NCBI GenBank assembly: GCA_947568835.1
Contig: OX387607.1
Location: 6,324,001-6,388,000, forward strand
From: Protonemura montana
Lineage: Eukaryota > Arthropoda > Insecta > Plecoptera > Nemouridae
Direction of reading: 5' to 3'
Length of the DNA stretch: 64,000 bases
The position numbers and the translations under genes were made by a program. Below, piece by piece: positions 1 through 14,500 of the stretch. The stretch's first letter is position 1, and each line of letters begins with the position of its first letter. The notes under the pieces are model-generated. The model saw nothing but the letters and a program-made list of their open reading frames with translations. It was not told the origin of the DNA and searched no databases.

Positions 1-540
1 TAGTCTTTTCGAAGGGATATTGAAGCATGTTACATGTTTACCTCAAAATTATATTTTAAATTGAACTCTTTGCTAATTTCATAAAGTCAGTAGCAATAGT
101 TTTTGACCATCTGTTCAGGCACAAATTCTAAATACAGATCACTCAACAACATACCACCTAGCAATGATACTACTATTACCAAAGATACTATTATAACCTT
201 CGGTTATAAACACCTGATTAGTCAGAAAATATTGTCCGCCATGTTTCTTAAAAAAATGCTCTGTGATTACTTGAAATTAGCGAAGCACACAAGATGTTTG
301 ATTCTTCAAATATTGTGGGCAGTCCCATATGATAACAAAGTTGAAACATTTTTTTGCGCTATGCTTGTGCTTGTGCTCATTGCTATGTCAATTTTGGGTA
401 GACCTCTCAGAGTACTTTTTAACCTGGGCGCTTTGAAAAATAATCGAATAGCCTAGGAGGCTGGAGATCCAGACGTCTTTTTCATTCGAGGTATAGGTAT
501 CTCGATAATTTTATTTATTAGCTGGGCTTTACTATGTACT

Positions 541-690
541 GTTTCGAAAACGGGTCTTGTGGCACAGATCTAATGGCGTCGGTAAATAAGTGGATGATGA
601 TGATGAGGCTGCTGATGAATCAAACCTAGCCTAGAAGCGAGGAAGGTAAACCAGGTGCTGATACAGAGTAGTCAAGTAAAAAATGCATTC
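541..690 (-). mobile_element. 5S-derived SINE, 3' fragment
   Basis: The stretch CACAGATCTAATGGCGTCGG and a following ATGATG run and CCTAGCCTAGAAG match the tails of the copies at 29388, 48262 and 60971. The 5S head is not present. Confidence 0.55.
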
Positions 691-1954
691 TTTTCCTAAA
701 CGAGTGATACCCAAAAAAAATGTTTACTTATCTATTATTTAGGTTACAGTCGGCTTTAAACAATATAGACACATAACGAACAAATTCATCAACCTATGAA
801 TTTTCATAAACTTCTCTACCAACCTTTGTTACCGAACCGAAATCCCATCATCATTTCGAATCACACGTCTACTCTAATTTCACAAACAGCCACGTAGGTA
901 CTACATTTATGACCCGTAAGTGAATTGAAACTAGGCGTCGTTGTAGATTAGTGTACACAATAATCACCGTCGTCGACTGCGTCATACCGCCGTGTTGAGC
1001 GCCAGACCATTGGGACCTGGGAGCATCCTGGATACGTCATGGCGCTCCATGGTGATGTTTATGTGTTGTTGATATTATTCCTGAGGGATGATGTTGGGTT
1101 CAGTTGAAATTTAGGTGTTTCGATGAGAGTTCCATGTGTGATGGGTCGTGATGGGCCGTGAGTAGCTTTCTTGTTGTGGTTTATTTGGAAACTGTAAGAA
1201 AAAATCTCTCAAAACATGGAAAGTCAGTGCTGTAATTGACATCTTGCGAATAGATAGAAATAATTTGACAAAATCTTCGGTGATGTATAATTTATAATGG
1301 ATAATAAGGTAAAATGTGTAATGGAGAAGAACTATAGAATACAATTGTACAATTGTACAATTGTACTATAGAACTATACAATTTAGTTTAACGAAATTAT
1401 TTTATGTGGGTGATGTATGTACAGAATCCTCCTCAGAACTACAGATCAATTTTTACAGACATTTCTTGACTGTACCATAAAACCGAGTTTTTCTTGAAAA
1501 AAGATTGCCTTTTATTTGAGCACGTTTCTTTTTTGTTTTTTCCACACTTGCCAAAAATATACCCTTAACTAAGTAAAGGATAATGAACGAGATAAACGTA
1601 ATATGTTTGTGAAAAACGAGCCCTGCTCGATACATTTTTAATCACTTGTCTGCTACTCACGTGATTTCCAATTTTTTTCTTTAATGGAACTACCATTTTG
1701 TCTGCAAAATTTTGTGTGTTTCATATATATATTTTTTTTTTATTCATGACTTTTGTATTATTATTGAAGCATAAAAAGAAACGTATCAACAATTCCCTCT
1801 TCGTACTGTAACGAAGTGCAAGGAGAAAATACAAATATGACGGGGCTACGGGGTCTAAAACAGGCTGACAAGAAGTCAGAAATCTATCTGAACTGACAGA
1901 AATATTTTAATTTCACTGTATGTGGTAGAAAGTAATACCATACTTACTTGCCTC

Positions 1955-2042
1955 TCAAAAATTGGTGCTCTATCGGGATTCGAACCCTGATCCTCACTTT
2001 TCGCGGGTGTTTGCTCTAACCCATGAAGCTGCTTGAACAAAT
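1955..2042 (-). mobile_element. tRNA-derived SINE head
   Basis: On the minus strand, an A-box-like CATGGGTTAGAGCAAACACC is followed at tRNA spacing by the B-box-like GGGTTCGAATCCC. It shares CAAGCAGCT..ATGGGTTAG and ACACCCGC with the copy at 43448. The anticodon arm does not fold well, so it is not called a tRNA gene. Confidence 0.55.
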
Positions 2043-2664
2043 CAATTTTGGAAGGATTTTAGTGCACTTTTTAAGAATGACGGATCTCTAAGATTTTCGG
2101 CACCAATTTTTGAAATGTTATTAGTGTTCATAATAATAAAATACATACATTTAAATCTATTAGACCTGAGATTGAGTTAGCCATTCAAAGATCATAACAT
2201 AGTAACCTTCGGTTAGGTGAAAATTTCCTTTAGATTCGGTGGTGCAGATCATGTAGCCGCAAAAATTCCGTTACTTTTTTGAAAACAATTCCACTTTTAC
2301 ACGGTTGCAAAATGTGCGAACCAGCAACCAACTCGTACTTCAAAACACCATAGCATTTCTTGTAGATTTCAATATCAACTAAACAACGACGCCTAATTGT
2401 ATAACGCTAGCCCTTATGGACGTGGATTTAAACTTCGACGGCGTCGACCCAAGCTATGACGGCAACTGCAAGTGATGGCTGCAACCGACGACGACCACCT
2501 GGGATCTACTGGACGGTTCCCCGAACCGAGTGCGCGAGCCTGCCACCAGGGAATTCGTGTCGACGCCAGGCGTGCAAATAGTTACCGGGAAATTGGCTCC
2601 ATGTTAGTGGCACCGCTCTAGTGTGGGTAATTGAGATTGGGTGGTTCGCGGGTTGGTGAGGGGA

Positions 2665-2686
2665 GGGGGGGGGGGGGGGGGGGGGG
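2665..2686 (+). repeat. Poly-G run
   Basis: Twenty-two uninterrupted G. Long runs of this kind are prone to length error in assembly. Confidence 0.9.
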
Positions 2687-4863
2687 CTTGGGATTTGTGC
2701 AACAAATAAGTGGGGGTATCGATGTGGTGGACGGATAGTTTGTGTAAGTTTTGGTTTTGTAACTTTGATGTAGGTTTACAAAGTTGACTGGCAAAGTTGC
2801 TTAATTTTGTTTCCAAAAACTGTTTACCAAGATGTTTTGTTTTTAAAATACCTAGTTAATTGTCAACTTGTGAAAATGTACCAATGTGAAAATCCTTAAA
2901 ACGTATGGTTATAGTAAACATAATGAAACATTTTATTTGTTTAAAAAAAATCCGTAAGTGAGTGGTAAAGAAGAAATACATTCTCAAAAGTTAGGTAATG
3001 GCATTAATTTTTGGGTGATTTTTGTCTAAAGGTATATTTTTAAAATACTAGCTAGAAAAAGCTGTATAAGCTTTTCGAGATTAATTTACCGATATCTTCA
3101 TAAATTGGTCTCTGCAGTAGACTTGTCTTGGACCGCTAGCTGGCGATTTGGAGCCAAGAGCAAAGTATGCTTGTTAAAGTTACACCTCAAAACGTGAGTT
3201 CACCCGCGAACTCGTTTGCTAACGTGTTCTTTTGTGCAATTTACCAACAAGCATCGTTGCTAGAGCCACGCCTGACAGTAGTTTTCTTAAATACAGCGTC
3301 TCGAAACTTTGCGCTATACGTGACCTAATGAAATTGGTCAAATGTCCGAGAGAAGCTTGGCAAAAAGTTCAAAGAAACGTTTAAACTTTTGATCTTGGTT
3401 GACTTGAGATGAGCAACAAAATAATTTGTTTTAATTGCTTCTCGTGGTTGTAGTTTGAAGAAAACTGGAGCATGAAGAACAATCTTATTTAGACATTTGT
3501 TCAACTCATTCAAACCGTCTGTAAAATTATCTGTAGCTTTCTTATTGCAACAAAATTACAAATATCTGTACTCTTTTAAAATAAGAATCTCACAGACAAT
3601 AAGTTCTAAAATGATAATGCATAACAATTGAAAAGCACAAGCACAATTTTAACAACGATATTCATACGTATCGTGGTCGTTTTATCTATACTATATCTAC
3701 AACCTATGTTTAAACTAAAATCGATACTATTTCCCTCTGCAGTTTTCGCGTAAAATACTAATTTCTCTACGCTGAAATATCCCGAACAACGCAGTGTTTT
3801 TGGAAAGAGCCGATTACTCAAATGTATTCCTAGAAATTCAAGAATAACAGAGATATTGTTCGCAAACGTATATGTTTTATCCACCCTCTTAATGGGTAAC
3901 AGTTTGCGTGCGGTTGCAGCAGGTTCTGACAGCCTCGGGTAACCTGACTAGAAACCAGCTTCTACTCCATATATAGGTCGGCAATAAAAACATCAAAGGT
4001 AAGATTAAACCATAGCACCTCGAGTAGAGACTGCGCCATGTCATAGTAATAGTCGGCATCCTTGTTGCAGGGTTCTATCGGAGGGTAATCCTCCTGGATT
4101 ACCCAGGATCCCGGACTTGAATTAGGTTTAGAAAATAACCTGGAGAGAATGGATTGGAGTTCTTTTTGATACTGTCTACTTTTGTGCTTTGAGAGTTTGA
4201 TTTAAGCGTGTATGATGTTTATTGTTGACAGCTAGATTGAGGTTTTTTGGGTTCATAAAAAATTAGTGGACAATAAAATTAAAGCCTTGATGTTTTGTTG
4301 TAAGAAATGCTGGCCAAAAACTTTTGTCGCTTTCACTATCGGAATGGTGCATAAGAAAATCACGATGGCTTGGCAAAAAATTGTCTACAAATCACAAGGG
4401 AATTACTACAAAAAGTTACCTAAGATAACCAAAACTCATGGAATATTGATCGAAGCGAAAATAAAATGAAACAGGACACGCAATCATTAAGTCTCGGAGG
4501 CTAAGTGATTCATAGAAATGTACAAACTAAATGAACTGGTCAATATTTTGTTGGCTCAAAGAAAACAACAAAAGCAAGAAACTTTCATATCTAAAATTTG
4601 TTCGTGCGTCCTCAAATCAAGACGTAAGCAGTACTGGAATTTTTATTGAAAATACGCCAAAGAATCGACAATGATTATTCGACAATCCATTGAATAAAGG
4701 ATGCTCATATTGTTGTGACATAGCCTGAAATTTTTAAATATTAATAGCTAGAATTGCAATGTTGATTTCCATGAGCCCTAGTATCATTTAATTATTTTTA
4801 GACTTTTTGTGGCATTTTTCGTTGTTATTTGAAGCTATTGCCATGTTGGGATTATAGTTAAAA

Positions 4864-5060
4864 TCAGAGTTACAGCGCTAATATTAGTTTTTCTGCGGAG
4901 AAACAAACTTTCAACACGTGGTTTCGGTTTTGAACACCCAATGGCGTTTGCGCCTGTCCGTTTTTCAACAAATATCTGCAATTCAATCGTGTCGACTAAA
5001 AATATCGAAACATGTTCATATCAATAGTGAAGGTATATTTAATACCTTAATACATTAATG
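4864..5060 (+). mobile_element. MITE-like copy A (one clear end)
   Basis: Begins TCAGAGTTACAGCGCTAATA and continues with an ACACGTGGTTTCGG..CACCCAATGGCG block shared by the family. The right terminal repeat is not clear. Confidence 0.45.
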
Positions 5061-5423
5061 TAGGTTAAACCAGCTTGAAGTGAGAGTAATCTGTGAGGAA
5101 TAACAAATTAAATCACTAAAATATGAAATAACTACAACTCAAATAACTATCTATATGAGCGATCATAGTTTAAACCACCATGGTAATTAACAGTCAGTCA
5201 TTTTCGTGGAAGGCAGCTTACAATTTTCGCTTCAACTTTGGCTTATCTTGTCTTACTAACTTGACAATCATATTTAGATAAAATCTGATTTAAATTGCAA
5301 ACGCTTGCAATGCGCGGGGTATTTTATTAATATAGATATTTTTTTATGTTTTTATATTTTTATATTTTTCTAGATTTATATAATTTTACTCTGCTTTTGT
5401 AACACTTCTTGTGACTTCTCCAG

Positions 5424-5556
5424 GTAATGCAGAAGTCCTGCCGCTGCACGTTCATGTTCGGCGAGCTGACGGACAAGGAAACGATCGTGCGCATTGACGA
5501 GGTACTCGAGGCGCAGATCCACGACCAGTTCGAGATACTTCTCTACAAGAAAAACA
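5424..5556 (+). CDS. eag: eag exon: PAS domain, central part
   Basis: The exon begins after a CCAG acceptor and ends before GTGAGT, leaving one base (phase 1). It encodes the middle of the PAS fold, beginning [20 protein letters not shown] and ending FEILLYKKN. The first base-pair of the frame is the V of the family's conserved RAEVMQKS stretch, so the preceding exon must end at a codon boundary after Glu. The Met at 5427 is internal and not a start. Confidence 0.95.
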
Positions 5557-8500
5557 GTGAGTCTTTCCGTTCCTCCCAACCAAAGCTCCCATGGACTCCG
5601 CCACCAAATTCGACGCTATCTATCTATCTATCTATTCTATCTATTCTATATTTGCCCGTCAATTCACATGCGAATGACACTCACTCACACACTTGTAAAC
5701 ACTCACCTATATACTCACTAACGTACGTTGTAGACTTTCTCTCTTTCAAAAGCCGTGGTTTATTTTGTTTGACAGATTTTTATGAGCATGACTCACTTTT
5801 TTTTTTTTTAAATAAAAGCTTTTGCACAGTACTTTTGTAATATATCACGATTCGATTGGACGCTTTAGATTATTTTTTTTTAAACTTTCAACTTGAATAT
5901 ACTAGGTACAGGTTTTTTGGCCCAAAGCAATCTTATATTGTCGCAAATAATTTTCTGCTTCTCTGGCAGTTCTGGAGATTACGAATTTTGGCGAATCTCT
6001 CCGATGCTTCATTGTGCTTGACGCAATATACCGACTACGGCAAAGCACCGCCTTTTCATTCTACTAGAAATGCAATTTATTAAAAAGCAACACGTTCAAT
6101 CAGATGCTGTACGCGATCCAATTTTCTTTTTATAGATGAAGGAAAAATCTTTCCAGCAGCGCATAGCAATTCCGTGCTGCGCTCTGCCTTCCAGTGTGTT
6201 TATACCTTCGCGATCAGTTCTGCTCTAACGCTTCCAGGTCAAAACCACTCTCCCGATGGGTGCAGTCTAATGACCCGAAACCAATCACATCATTAACTTC
6301 ACCATTTCAATTATTCTCTCTATCCCGTTTTGCAATTCATCCAACGAATCGTGGTATCTGTATAAAACGTCTTTTTTTAATAGAAAAGTCACAACGTGCG
6401 TTACTTTATCTATAGCTCCTTTATCTATATAGTTACACACTTGAGTAAAAAAACCTTTATTGTTATTATTATTGTTATTAGAGCTAATTTTCTAAACTTC
6501 TTGTATCATATTTGCTACGTACTTTTACTGTACTCTTGTAAACCTTGCAGTATCATCAAAAATGCCCTTGCCAGTTGGCTAACAAATTAGTTTCGCATTA
6601 ATATCGTATTCATTTGAGTCCATAAATATAAAAGTTGATGTATTTTTGACAGACATCCAGACGACCTAGAAGCTACTAAATTTGTCTACAATTACGTCAA
6701 ACATGATATGTCCAACATTAGGCACGGACTTGAACAAAATTGTCGCACGCATTCATATTTTATAAAACAGTACTGGTACCATACTTATAATATACGACGT
6801 TTATGACAAATTTTATAGATTTCTGAAAGTTAACGATTAGGAAAATGATATTTAATTGTGGTTTTTAACGACGCACCGTTTATAGTAAACAGACTACGTG
6901 GCACTGGTCTAATGACTTCAGCTAATGAGTGAGTGGTGATGTACCGAACTTATTTATAGAGGTATACCCTTAGCCGACACGTAGCCTACTCTTATCAAAG
7001 ACTACCCATGCGATAAATGGCTTAACGTACCTTCAGAAGGACAGTTAAACTGGAATAACATACTCCCTCTACCTATGGTCGCTGGTCATCCCAGCGACGT
7101 GAAGCTGGTGTACTAACTTTAATTCCCTCAAAGACGTTTTGGAAAGTGTATGTGGTGGATTCTGTTTCGAAAGATTAGTATCAAATTTCCTAGAAAACAT
7201 CAACAGAATTGTGTCATGATTGATTTAGGATGGCTTAACGATCAAAAAATCTCTCCCTTGTGTGTTTTCCACGTGGTTTTTGTTGACAAGCTGTGTACGT
7301 AGAGTGTAACGAGCAACTTTGAAGGAAGTTACTTGGAGATTATAATCTATGTTGTTGCAATTAGGTTGAGAGCTCGAATTAATACCCAAAAATAGAAGAC
7401 TGTACGCGATCGAGATTTCAATCAAAATTAGAGTGTGTCGCCACGCTAGTCTAATCGTGATCGATTCGTTATAAATGAGGTTATGAAAACCAGTACATGC
7501 ACAATATGATGTTATGATGTTATGATGGTGGAGAAAACAGATTGAGGTATTGATTAAGAAATTTAATACATGGATAATGAAGATGGCGTGTTGTTGGATG
7601 TAGGCATCTAGATAACATTGAAGCACTTAAATCTAAAAAAAAAAAGTTTTACATTTTTTATCTTTAAATTTTGCAATTGAAACGTACATATTTTTTTCTG
7701 TTTCCAATTAATTGTTGAATACATCTCTGTTGACTCCACTCAGTTTTTTGTTAAGTGAATTCCAACTCAAACAAAAAAAAAACTACCCTGAATAGCCCCT
7801 GAATGCAGCCCGCAGAGCAAACACGGCTCCTCCACTAACCACACCCGACTAGTAGGCTGTTTTTTGACCCTCATCAAAATACCCTCGTTCAACATTAGCT
7901 AAACGCTTTTAAGTTAACATTTCAATAACACCTCAGGGAAAACCCTAAATTCAACTCGCACATATGCAATTTCTCACCGATTCCATATCATTTTTGTCAG
8001 TTTGAACCAATCCAGTGTCCAAGACTTTGATGACCTTTCCTCTTAAGATGTAGTTATATTTAAAATTCAGCCAAATTAGGCGAAGCCCCTGAATGCAGCC
8101 CGCCCGCAGAGCAAACTTGGCTCCTCCACTACGTTTAGTTTTTTTTGCACTCCTTGCTCTTTCAACAGATTTACAGACGGTGCCCCTGAATGCAACCCGT
8201 AGAGCTCTCCTCAGTCAAATAGCGTTTATTTTCAAATTAAAGAACTACTTTTGAAAAGTCACTGCAACACGATCGGTAGCAGGTTGAATGATATGAATCC
8301 ATCTCCTAGATTCAAACGTCAGAGCTTCTATGTTAACGGTACTTTTAACTTCAAATCAATTTTAATGTCTACTTTTTAAGCGGCTAATTGAGAATCAATC
8401 AGACATCTCTTTGCAATTTATCTACACTTTGATATAAACACAGATGCTAGCAAAGTTCTGATCGAGTCAGAACCGTATCATAGATAAATTGGACAAAGTT

Positions 8501-11500
8501 TCATGTTTATGAACGAACGGAAAAAAATTACAAATACGCTTTAAAAAAGTTCCTTCAGATGATTCTAAATCCTGATTACAGCTTCTCCCGACTGAATTTA
8601 CCAACAGAACACCCGACTGTATTTCTAAAAAAAATTCATTACAACACCTAATTTATGAACATCCCCCAAACAATTTCACAAACAATCACTCATATCAAAC
8701 ACCATCATCACAAACTATTAAATTAGCCCACACTAGTTATTTTGGTCTGCCGCACCCTCCCCTAACCTTATACACCGGCTCTCTGGCGTTTTGGGATTTC
8801 ACCCTTTACAACACGTACAACATTGTCGATAATAATTGTTGCAGCATTCCACCCTCCCCACGCTCCACCCTTTGCCCCAATACCCCCGAAAACCCAGAGC
8901 ATGTGCCCACCGTCGCACGCGATGCGGGTTAGCTCAATTTACCCCCCCCCCCCCCCCCCCCCTCCCCCCTTCCCCCCCACAGACTAGGATCACAATATTG
9001 AGAGTGGCTCACCATAACGTTTTGCCTACAGATACACGATGGCCACGGTCGCTCGTTTAATTGCTCGGACCGTACACGACATTGTTGTGTATTCCCCATC
9101 ATTAAATGACAGTATATCGCTTTTGTAGTACACAGAGTCCGCTAGTCAGTCCGCGAGGCTAGCTACCCGTTATATTCCGGGACACAGTCGTATCGATTCA
9201 CATTGAGGGGTGTATGAGGGAGTTTGTTAGGACTTAGGAGGTTGGGTTCGGAAAGGGGGAAACGGAGAACGGGTGGTTGGAGGAAAGGGGGTCGAGGGAA
9301 ATAGGTCGTTGTCCTATATAGAGTCAGTTTTCGTGGAGCGGGCTACGTTTTGAGCTCTCGCGTAGTCATAAAGCTGGTGTGTGTGTGTGTTTTTTTGGTT
9401 GGCATGAAAAGTTAGATTCGTGAATCAAGCGATTTTTGGTGCCACGCGGGACGCCAGGTTTCGAGATGAGATTTTTTTGGGGAATGAGAGAACTAGAGGG
9501 TAGCCGATACCATAGCGATTACAGCTGATCTTTGCCGTACCCCCTACAGAGCTGTTATCGGTCTCTCTTGTTTTCTTTCTTTCTAGTTTATCAGGTCAAG
9601 TTCTTATCCATATAGGAACTTTTAAAAATGTTGTTTTGCCTCCGGAAAATATCTTATCTAAGAGTCTGGACGACCGCAAGTTTTCGTTAGGTGTACAAGC
9701 TTTTCGCGCTGATTTCCGATGGGAAAACCGATGCAAGCACATGGCAATCACTTTACAAGAGCTGCTTCGTGGTAACTCCTATAGTAAACCGTGTGCACCG
9801 ATCTCTCCGATGCCACCGCTTTCTGAAAACCCGTATTGCATCACTTTTCTTCAACATAATATCTGGCGCAGATCAAGCAACCAATCCCCACAGCTTGATA
9901 GCATAAAAAAAAAAAACGCCCGCCAAGTATATAAATCACAAAAAGAAATACACTGCCCTACACATCGGTATAAAATAAAATAAAAATAAATAAAAACATA
10001 AAAAAAAAACAGTCAAAACACAGTATTTTATTACTATCACTAACGTCAGTCTTCAGATTGCTAGTTACCGGGCCAGTGCAATGTCTTTGCGACATCGTAC
10101 GCATTCCGGCTCCACGATGCATGTAAACGTCACGCACGTCAACGCGGGCAACGTCATCCCATCAACATCTTCACAACCAGAGCCTCCAAGAAAATCCATC
10201 GATGTCACCATCACCGATACCACTTCGCGCGAGTACTGGATACCGATAAATCTACCAAGCGATGATGCGGTCACTCTGCAGGACTCAGTTAGCCAATTCC
10301 CCCGTCGAAAATAATCATCGATGCACACACGCACACACACACCCTGACGCACACGTGCGTTTCCCAGCTCGTGTGTGTGCGTGTGTGTGCGTATTAATAT
10401 GGTAATCAGTGACGCGAGCAGCCAACGTCCCTTGGGGCACTCCGAAGTTAATATTACAGTGGTAGCATGTAGCCTTTCTCTCTCTACGCTCGCTCGAAAC
10501 GCTACGCTATTCTTTTGCTCTCTATTCTTTCTCTCTGTTTCTCTATATATTTTCTATATTTAGCACATAATGTTTCAAGTGCCTTGTGTGTGTGTTTCCC
10601 TCTCACTCATTTATCTCTCTCTCTTTTTCTCTCTATCACTATCTCTACAACGTAAGTCAAAACTTGACTCAAAGGTTTCAAGTGTCTCTTAATAAAGCAC
10701 AACTCTTTTGACTCTAGCATGCTTGTGCTGTGATGTTGTGAACATAATGCGGCTCTCGTAGTTTTTAGCGTGTAGTCATTAGCATTAGCATGCCTTCTAG
10801 CCGTGCTGATGAGGCTGGGGGAGAAACATGGCCGCGGCCGGCCACAACGTTCTTCATCAATGTTGCAAGCTGTTGGACCGCGTCGTGAATGCAACTCCTG
10901 CTCTTTCCCTGTTGCAACGGCACGTTGCTGGGTCAGCGGTGTAATTGGACGGGGACCTTTCATTGTTGGAGAATTCGGTCGGAATATAGTGTTGTGATTT
11001 GGTTAACTGGCGATGAAGATGCGGTAGAATTAATTGTAATCAGCAGATATGTTGGACGTTTGATTGAGCGTTGCATTATTTAATGTGTATTTGCGAGAAT
11101 AAGCCGAATGGAATACCTATTTGCTGTAATTGTGTTTTGAAACAGTGAACAAATAAAAAGTAGACGCTGGGTTTGTACGTCGCTAGGGATAAATATAAAT
11201 ACAAAGCAGTTGAAAATGAGATTTCAGTTTGTTTAAAAGATTCTGTAAACTAAAAAAAAAAAATGTGTGTAATTATCGAAGTTTAATCGAAAACAAAATA
11301 TCAAAAGCTCTCCTGAGAAACGTTATTTAATATTTTAAGTGTGTCAAACAATTTGAGAATAAATTCTGTAAATGAGACTGGTTTCATAACCCTTTTAAAA
11401 CAAAAAAAAGTTCGAGGACAAAATTGAGTAATCTCCCTGGTGTCAGTATGCTCATTTCGCAAACAGCTGATTCTAGTTAACTTCTGTCAACATGGGACTT

Positions 11501-14500
11501 TCAAAACTAGAAACTCTATCATTGCACAGCACGTGTGGTGAGCAAATACTCACACTCAACGAGGCCAACTAACCTACTTACGCCATTGGGCAGTGCAATA
11601 ACGAATCCAGTTCAGGATCACTTCCTTCCGTAAACTTTATTTGCTCAATATAATATATCCCCGTGTAGCAAACACGAAACGGTTTGAAACTGGAATCTAT
11701 CGCGACAAACATATAAGCATAAATGCCAACAGAACATTACCGGAAATTCTCTCGCGTTTTGCAATCGCCAACATTTATCGACTAACTTGTGCCGAGTTTC
11801 TTGTATTTCGTATTCATTGATGTCCCCGACCTGCCCAACTTGTTCCCTTTTCAAATGTTATTTTTAACCTCAACTTGACTTCGAACTTTATGCTGCCATC
11901 TTTCTCAACAAAAAAAAAACTAACCTCATAAATTACAAGCGAGAGAGAAGAGAACACCTATCTCGGATTTAGATTCAGGTATTTTATTGCAGGAAGCGAG
12001 TTCAGTCTCTAATTGGGTCAGTAACATGTCAAGATACCTGGAAGATCTCATGAAAACAATGAAAGGTCTCCGAAGTGTCAGCCTGTGACAGTCACGACTC
12101 GTTTCTGTCAAGGATTCTATCGCAACCACGCCTAATGCGACACAATCCTGTGCATCACAGTGATATGCTTTGACGTCATATCACAGTCATTGTGCATTCG
12201 TCTCAATCAATGTTGTCAAAACTGAATGTGCATAATAATATTACAATCACGTGCCAGTGTTATGTGCTTCGATTACTGCATAGTTGGGGCTGGGATATAT
12301 GCCAGTGAATGATTTAACAGGTCGTGACGGTGGGAGCTTTTGGCCGGAATTGTTGCCATTTTGTTATTGAGAACCGCCAAAACTATCCAAAATTCTAGTT
12401 AACTTCTTGGTAAAATGTTCTGGCCCAATTAATTACAATTAAGCTTTATTAACATTGGTGCCAATAATCATTAGGTTCAAAACTAGAAGTCTATGTTAAG
12501 ATATATTGATTTCGATTAGAACTTGTTTTAATTAGATGTTACAAAATATGTATCTCAAAATGGAATCAACTAAACACAAACTGAAAACACTAAGCAGTGA
12601 CCGGTCCATATCCCAACGCCAGCTCCACGCAGTAACCGTATGTTCTATGTCTTGTTTGCTGTTCATTGTTGTGCCATGTTTGTGTCTGTCGTAGTTGACG
12701 TGGTCGTTGTTGTTCTGTCTTGCAGGCACGCCGAGAGGTATGTTTACTTCTTCAGTACTCCGATCTAATCGCAACGGCAAGCCAGGTAACACAAATGCAG
12801 AATGTGATACCAACCAAATTGTCCTCATCAGTTACTCTATCCAAAACATAGTAGTTTAGAATAGAACCTCGACTAGCTATTCTAGATAACGTCATCCGAG
12901 ACCTTCAACTCCACTATTTAGTTACTACCTCTGAAACACCCTCTAGAACAAGTTTTCGGTATCAACTTGCAGTAGATGATATACAATAGAAGACCACAGA
13001 CCTAGTCATACCCATAAATACCTCTTGTCCCACTCCCTTTCAGGCATGTTAGCGTCATGTTGGTGTCGGCATAACCGCATTGTAACAATTTTCGACTTCA
13101 CATCAAGCCAAGGTTTCACAAAATTTATACACCGAGAGGGTTAAACCATGTAGCGCAGCGATGATTGCTGAAGAATGTATTCCTCCCGCCAATAGACTCT
13201 ATACGTTACAGACAAAACCTTCGTACGCCAACTATGGTAAGTGCCGTCAATCCCCAACACAAGAATGTAATCACTGTTCAGTGTTTCACCCACTCACATC
13301 GTAAAAAAAAATACACGTAGAACTTGACAAAAAAAAAATGCAATGCAAACACCCTGCAAATGGACTCACCAAATTACCACACCTTGTTTAACGCGACGAG
13401 CGCAAGGTTATAGAAACATTTTCTTCGCATTTTTCTTCTTAGGAAAAAGCCGTTCGGAAAACTTCCTGTCATTTTGTAGTCACTGTCACGTGCTTACAAT
13501 TTCCTGCGAATACATATGTTATTTTTCTCTCTTCGTCAACGCGCGTGCGTACCTATACATATAGACATACCAGTCCCATTCTTTTCATGATGACAACGGG
13601 CTGCACAAAGCACCCAATTTCCACTCTGTCTACCTCTCTATATCTCAGTCATCATTCTCTTCCTTTGTAGGCCACCTCGATGACGTATCAAATAGTGCGT
13701 GGCCGCGTTCGATCCAGTGCGTGTGCCATCCAGTGACGTCACTAGGGATGATGATATTGGAGCTTACGCCTGTCGTATTCACCGACTTTTAGAATGTGTC
13801 TGATATAGATATACGCATGGGGGGCTGCTCGTGTCGTGGTTGAGTTAAGCCCTTTATGATAGACACGAAGGGTGTATTAAAGTGAATTCGAGGATTAGTA
13901 TGCCAGAATTGTCACGTGCCGGTTCTTGTGCGAAGGTATGGGATGGTCGTTGGGTGGGAACTTTTCCTCTGATGTTCACTTGAGATATACGACGGGGATT
14001 TGTAAGAGCATTCAGCAAAGAAAATATATAGACTTTTCACGGCTGATGAATTCTTTTCACGATGACAGACTCTTTTCATACATTTCTTTGGATCCATAAA
14101 TTTTATTTTTTTTAATTTTGCAGGTTTCGATGCTTAATTTTGATAATGTATGGTGTGCAGATGGGAGAGATTTCAAAGACGATACAGTTAAATCTAATGT
14201 TTTGTTATGGTTTATCTACCAAATTGGCTCCCAGAATACATAGATAATACAAAATGTTGATTTTGCGTTATCAAATGAATCCTCGATGGATTGTTTATGT
14301 GTTTAAATCATTTTGTTCAACAGCAAAGTCCTTTGTACTGTTAATTCCAGTCAAAACGTCATCAATCTATCAGAATAGTTCAAGCTAAAATCAATACGAC
14401 GTGGCCAACGAGGAGAACGTTGATTCGCGTTTTTCACAGTTCTCTTTTCTGAACAGTTGTAACCCTGCTCCTTTTGCCAAATAACCCGACCAACCAGAAA

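Larger units (their letters stand above)
1..5423. other. eag: eag intron (5' part of window)
   Basis: By orientation this is the intron before the first visible eag exon. I see no exon with a family match. It holds a 5S-SINE fragment near 541, a tRNA-derived SINE on the minus strand near 1955, a 22-base G run at 2665-2686 and a MITE-like copy near 4864. A short GC-rich, coding-like patch at 2417-2476 reads MDVDLNFDGVDPSYDGNCK then stop, but has no clear splice sites. Confidence 0.6.
5557..12725. other. eag: eag intron, first part (PAS-PAS junction)
   Basis: About 7 kb with no recognisable protein match. It contains a CTAT microsatellite near 5620, a 5S-SINE fragment at 6893-7110, a thrice-repeated motif near 7793/8083/8182, a C run at 8942-8962, CA/GT and CT repeats at 10320-10630 and a palindromic CRE at 12171. 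A 77-codon ORF at 10081-10314 is GC-rich but matches nothing I know. Confidence 0.6.

Noticed and set aside
5427-5429. ATG as the eag start codon
   Set aside because: It is an internal Met of the PAS domain (VMQKSCR); the family has about 60 residues before it.
7225-7626. 133-codon minus-strand ORF
   Set aside because: AT-rich codons, no recognisable domain and no splice or promoter context; likely chance.
10081-10314. 77-codon GC-rich ORF in an eag intron
   Set aside because: No homology recognised, no splice sites in phase with eag, and an equally open frame on the other strand.
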